From Megaustenia siamemsis (taxonomy: Eukaryota; Mollusca; Gastropoda; Stylommatophora; Ariophantidae), in assembly GCA_032433765.1 (NCBI GenBank), contig JAVIAB010000160.1:16321400-16385399 (forward strand): a DNA stretch of 64,000 bases, given 5' to 3'. The number at the start of each line of letters is the position of its first letter. Position 1 is the first letter of the stretch. A model generated the notes under the pieces. That model saw nothing but the letters and a program-made list of their open reading frames with translations, had not been told where the DNA came from and did not search any database. Shown one piece after another: positions 60,201 through 64,000 of this stretch. Both the position numbers and the translations under genes were made by a program.

Positions 60201-63200
60201 TGTGTCCGACAGTACCAATACAAGACCATCGTCTGTGTGTCCGACAGTACCAATACAAGACCATCGTCTGTGTGTCCGACAGTACCAATACAAGACCATC
60301 GTCCGTGTGTTGGACAGTACCAATACAAGACCATCGTCCGTGTGTTGGACAGTACCAATACAAGACCATCGTCTGTGTGTCCGACAGTACCAATACAAGA
60401 CCATCGTCTGTGTGTCCGACAGTACCAATACAAGACCATCGTCTGTGTGTTGGACAGTACCAATACAAGACCATCGTCTGTGTGTTGGACAGTACCAATA
60501 CAAGACCATCGTCCGTGTGTTGGACAGTACCAATACAAGACCATCGTCTGTGTGTTGGACAGTACCAATACAAGACCATCGTCTGTGTGTCCGACAGTAC
60601 CAATACAAGACCATCGTCTGTGTGTTCGACAGTACCAATACAAGACCATCGTCCGTGTGTTGGACAGTACCAATACAAGACCATCGTCTGTGTGTCCGAC
60701 AGTACCAATACAAGACCATCGTCTGTGTGTCCGACAGTACCAATACAAGACCATCGTCTGTGTGTCCGACAGTGTCAATACAAGACCATCGTCTGTGTGT
60801 CCGACAGTACCAATACAAGACCATCGTCTGTGTGTCCGACAGTACCAATACAAGACCATCGTCCGTGTGTTGGACAGTACCAATACAAGACCATCGTCTG
60901 TGTGTCCGACAGTACCAATACAAGACCATCGTCTGTGTGTCCGACAGTACCAATACAAGACCATCGTCTATGTGTTGGACAGTACCAATACAAGACCATC
61001 GTCTGTGTGTTGGACAGTACCAATACAAGACCATCGTCCGTGTGTTGGACAGTACCAATACAAGACCATCGTCCGTGTGTCCGACAGTGTCAATACAAGA
61101 CCTTCGTCTGTGTGTCCGACAGTACCAATACAAGACCATCGTCCGTGTGTCCGACAGTGTCAATACAAGACCTTCGTCTGTGTGTCCGACAGTACCAATA
61201 CAAGACCATCGTCCGTGTGTCCGACAGTACCAATACAAGACCATCGTCCGTGTGTCCGACAGTGTCAATACAAGACCATCGTCCGTGTGTCCGACAGTGT
61301 CAATACAAGACCTTCGTCTGTGTGTCCGACAGTACCAATACAAGACCATCGTCCGTGTGTCCGACAGTACCAATACAAGACCATCGTCCGTGTGTTGGAC
61401 AGTACCAATACAAGACCATCGTCCGTGTGTTGGACAGTACCAATACAAGACCATCGTCTGTGTGTCCGACAGTACCAATACAAGACCATCGTCCGTGTGT
61501 CCGACAGTACCAATACAAGACCATCGTCCGTGTGTTGGACAGTACCAATACAAGACCATCGTCCGTGTGTTGTACAGTACCAATACAAGACCATCGTCCG
61601 TGTGTTGGACAGTACCAATACAAGACCATCGTCCGTGTGTTGGACAGTACCAATACAAGACCATCGTCCGTGTGTCCGACAGTGTCAATACAAGACCATC
61701 GTCTGTGTGTCCGACAGTGTCAATACAAGACCATCGTCTGTGTGTCCGACAGTACCAATACAAGACCATCGTCCGTGTGTTGGACAGTACCAATACAAGA
61801 CCATCGTCCGTGTGTCCGACAGTACCAATACAAGACCATCGTCCGTGTGTTGGACAGTACCAATACAAGACCATCGTCCGTGTGTCCGACAGTACCAATA
61901 CAAGACCATCGTCTGTGTGTCCGACAGTACCAATACAAGACCATCGTCCGTGTGTTGGACAGTACCAATACAAGACCATCGTCTGTGTGTCCGACAGTAC
62001 CAATACAAGACCATCGTCCGTGTGTTGGACAGTGTCAATACAAGACCATCGTCTGTGTGTCCGACAGTACCAATACAAGACCATCGTCCGTGTGTCCGAC
62101 AGTGTCAATACAAGACCATCGTCTGTGTGTCCGACAGTACCAATACAAGACCATCGTCCGTGTGTCCGACAGTGTCAATACAAGACCATCGTCTGTGTGT
62201 CCGACAGTACCAATACAAGACCATCGTCTGTGTGTCCGACAGTACCAATACAAGACCATCGTCTGTGTGTCCGACAGTACCAATACAAGACCATCGTCCG
62301 TGTATTGGACAGTGTCAATACAAGACCATCGTCCGTGTGTCCGACAGTGTCAATACAAGACCATCGTCCGTGTGTTGGACAGTGTCAATACAAGACCATC
62401 GTCCGTGTGTCCGACAGTACCAATACAAGACCATCGTCCGTGTGTTGGACAGTGTCAATACAAGACCATCGTCCGTGTGTCCGACAGTGTCAATACAAGA
62501 CCATCGTCTGTGTGTCCGACAGTACCAATACAAGACCATCGTCCGTGTGTCCGACAGTGTCAATACAAGACCATCGTCTGTGTGTCCGACAGTGTCAATA
62601 CAAGACCATCGTCCGTGTGTCCGACAGTACCAATACAAGACCATCGTCCGTGTGTCCGACAGTACCAATACAAGACCATCGTCCGTGTGTCCGACAGTGT
62701 CAATACAAGACCATCGTCTGTGTGTCCGACAGTGTCAATACAAGACCATCGTCCGTGTGTCCGACAGTGTCAATACAAGACCATCGTCCGTGTGTCCGAC
62801 AGTGTCAATACAAGACCATCGTCTGTGTGTCCGACAGTACCAATACAAGACCATCGTCCGTGTGTTGGACAGTACCAATACAAGACCATCGTCTGTGTGT
62901 CCGACAGTACCAATACAAGACCATCGTCCGTGTGTTGGACAGTACCAATACAAGACCATCGTCTGTGTGTCCGACAGTACCAATACAAGACCATCGTCTG
63001 TGTGTTGGACAGTACCAATACAAGACCATCGTCTGTGTGTCCGACAGTACCAATACAAGACCATCGTCTGTGTGTCCGACAGTACCAATACAGGACCATC
63101 GTCTGTGTGTCCGACAGTACCAATACAAGACCATCGTCTGTGTGTCCGACAGTACCAATACAAGACCATCGTCCGTGTGTTGGACAGTACCAATACAAGA

Positions 63201-64000
63201 CCATCGTCCGTGTGTTGGACAGTACCAATACAAGACCATCGTCTGTGTGTCCGACAGTACCAATACAAGACCATCGTCTGTGTGTCCGACAGTACCAATA
63301 CAAGACCATCGTCTGTGTGTCCGACAGTACCAATACAAGACCATCGTCTGTGTGTCCGACAGTACCAATACAAGACCATCGTCCGTGTATTGGACAGTGT
63401 CAATACAAGACCATCGTCCGTGTGTCCGACAGTGTCAATACAAGACCATCGTCCGTGTGTTGGACAGTGTCAATACAAGACCATCGTCCGTGTGTCCGAC
63501 AGTACCAATACAAGACCATCGTCCGTGTGTTGGACAGTGTCAATACAAGACCATCGTCCGTGTGTCCGACAGTGTCAATACAAGACCATCGTCTGTGTGT
63601 CCGACAGTACCAATACAAGACCATCGTCCGTGTGTCCGACAGTGTCAATACAAGACCATCGTCTGTGTGTCCGACAGTGTCAATACAAGACCATCGTCCG
63701 TGTGTCCGACAGTACCAATACAAGACCATCGTCCGTGTGTCCGACAGTACCAATACAAGACCATAGTCCGTGTGTCCGACAGTGTCAATACAAGACCATC
63801 GTCTGTGTGTCCGACAGTGTCAATACAAGACCATCGTCCGTGTGTCCGACAGTGTCAATACAAGACCATCGTCCGTGTGTCCGACAGTGTCAATACAAGA
63901 CCATCGTCTGTGTGTCCGACAGTACCAATACAAGACCATCGTCCGTGTGTTGGACAGTACCAATACAAGACCATCGTCTGTGTGTCCGACAGTACCAATA
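45276..64000 (+). repeat. 35-bp satellite array, about 535 units, continuing past the window
   Basis: Uninterrupted 35-bp units: gaccatcgtcygtgtgt, then ccgacagt or tggacagt, then gtcaatacaa or accaatacaa. Most variation is confined to three sites: C/T after gtc, cc/tg before gac, and gt/ac before caa. Rare private variants act as markers. Marker positions show long-range duplications with offsets of 1,365 (39 units), 3,780/3,815 (108/109), 4,445 (127) and 4,655 bp (133). The common unit has no stop in any forward frame, so frames of up to about 2,670 codons stay open. They lack any domain, and frame-neutral variation shows they are not genes. Confidence 0.98.

Noticed and set aside
45229..63766. 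Very long open reading frames (up to about 2,670 codons) on both strands
   Set aside because: They are frame-neutral products of the stop-free 35-bp unit. All frames give equivalent peptides and no domain is present.
45276..64000. Direct repeats of about 35 bp suggesting a CRISPR array
   Set aside because: The repeats are contiguous with no unique spacers, and the surrounding DNA is animal.

Overview
The window looks like non-genic, repeat-dominated chromosomal DNA of an invertebrate animal. The support is the mix of decayed non-LTR retrotransposons, an IS630/Tc1-type DNA transposon, a tRNA-derived SINE with target-site duplication, a Polinton/Maverick-like element carrying an intron and AATAAA signals, and kilobase-scale satellites. 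I cannot place it by phylum; mollusc-like or arthropod-like genomes both fit. I found no host gene, rRNA, tRNA gene or CRISPR array.

Layout. 1-9.5 kb: a non-LTR fragment split by a ~2.07-kb DD82E-like transposon, a 43-bp satellite that grows out of the same non-LTR coding end, a 67-bp satellite, and three fragments of a second non-LTR family (family A). 9.5-20.2 kb: simple repeats, a 58-bp array, 1.8 kb of (CTA/CAC)n, a third family (B) broken by insertion of a fourth (C), and a 53-bp satellite that grows out of the 3' end of family B. 20.305-32.873 kb: a ~12.6-kb head-to-head palindrome with Polinton-type termini and a 6-bp target duplication. 32.95-36.71 kb: a near full-length non-LTR element with endonuclease, reverse transcriptase and RNase H. 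36.9-45.2 kb: a 30-bp array, family B copies including one of ~3.1 kb, family A copies and the SINE. 45.276-64.000 kb: an uninterrupted 35-bp satellite of about 535 units that runs off the window.

The palindrome is the most unusual object. Each ~6.2-6.4-kb arm carries one outward-directed transcription unit, in this order from the centre: a 136-bp repeat array, ETS-like sites, a TATA box, a 195-bp leader intron, a C2H2 zinc-finger ORF, a family-B DNA polymerase of the protein-primed type, and polyadenylation signals close to the terminus. No integrase, packaging ATPase, protease or capsid gene is visible, so movement would need factors supplied in trans. The arms are nearly identical over the polymerase but clearly diverged over the zinc fingers. 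All four gene copies contain frame breaks, most of them one-base length differences in homopolymers, so base-calling error has to be excluded before calling them dead.

The second theme is satellite birth: both the 43-bp and the 53-bp arrays can be read, unit by unit, as amplified ends of non-LTR retrotransposons.
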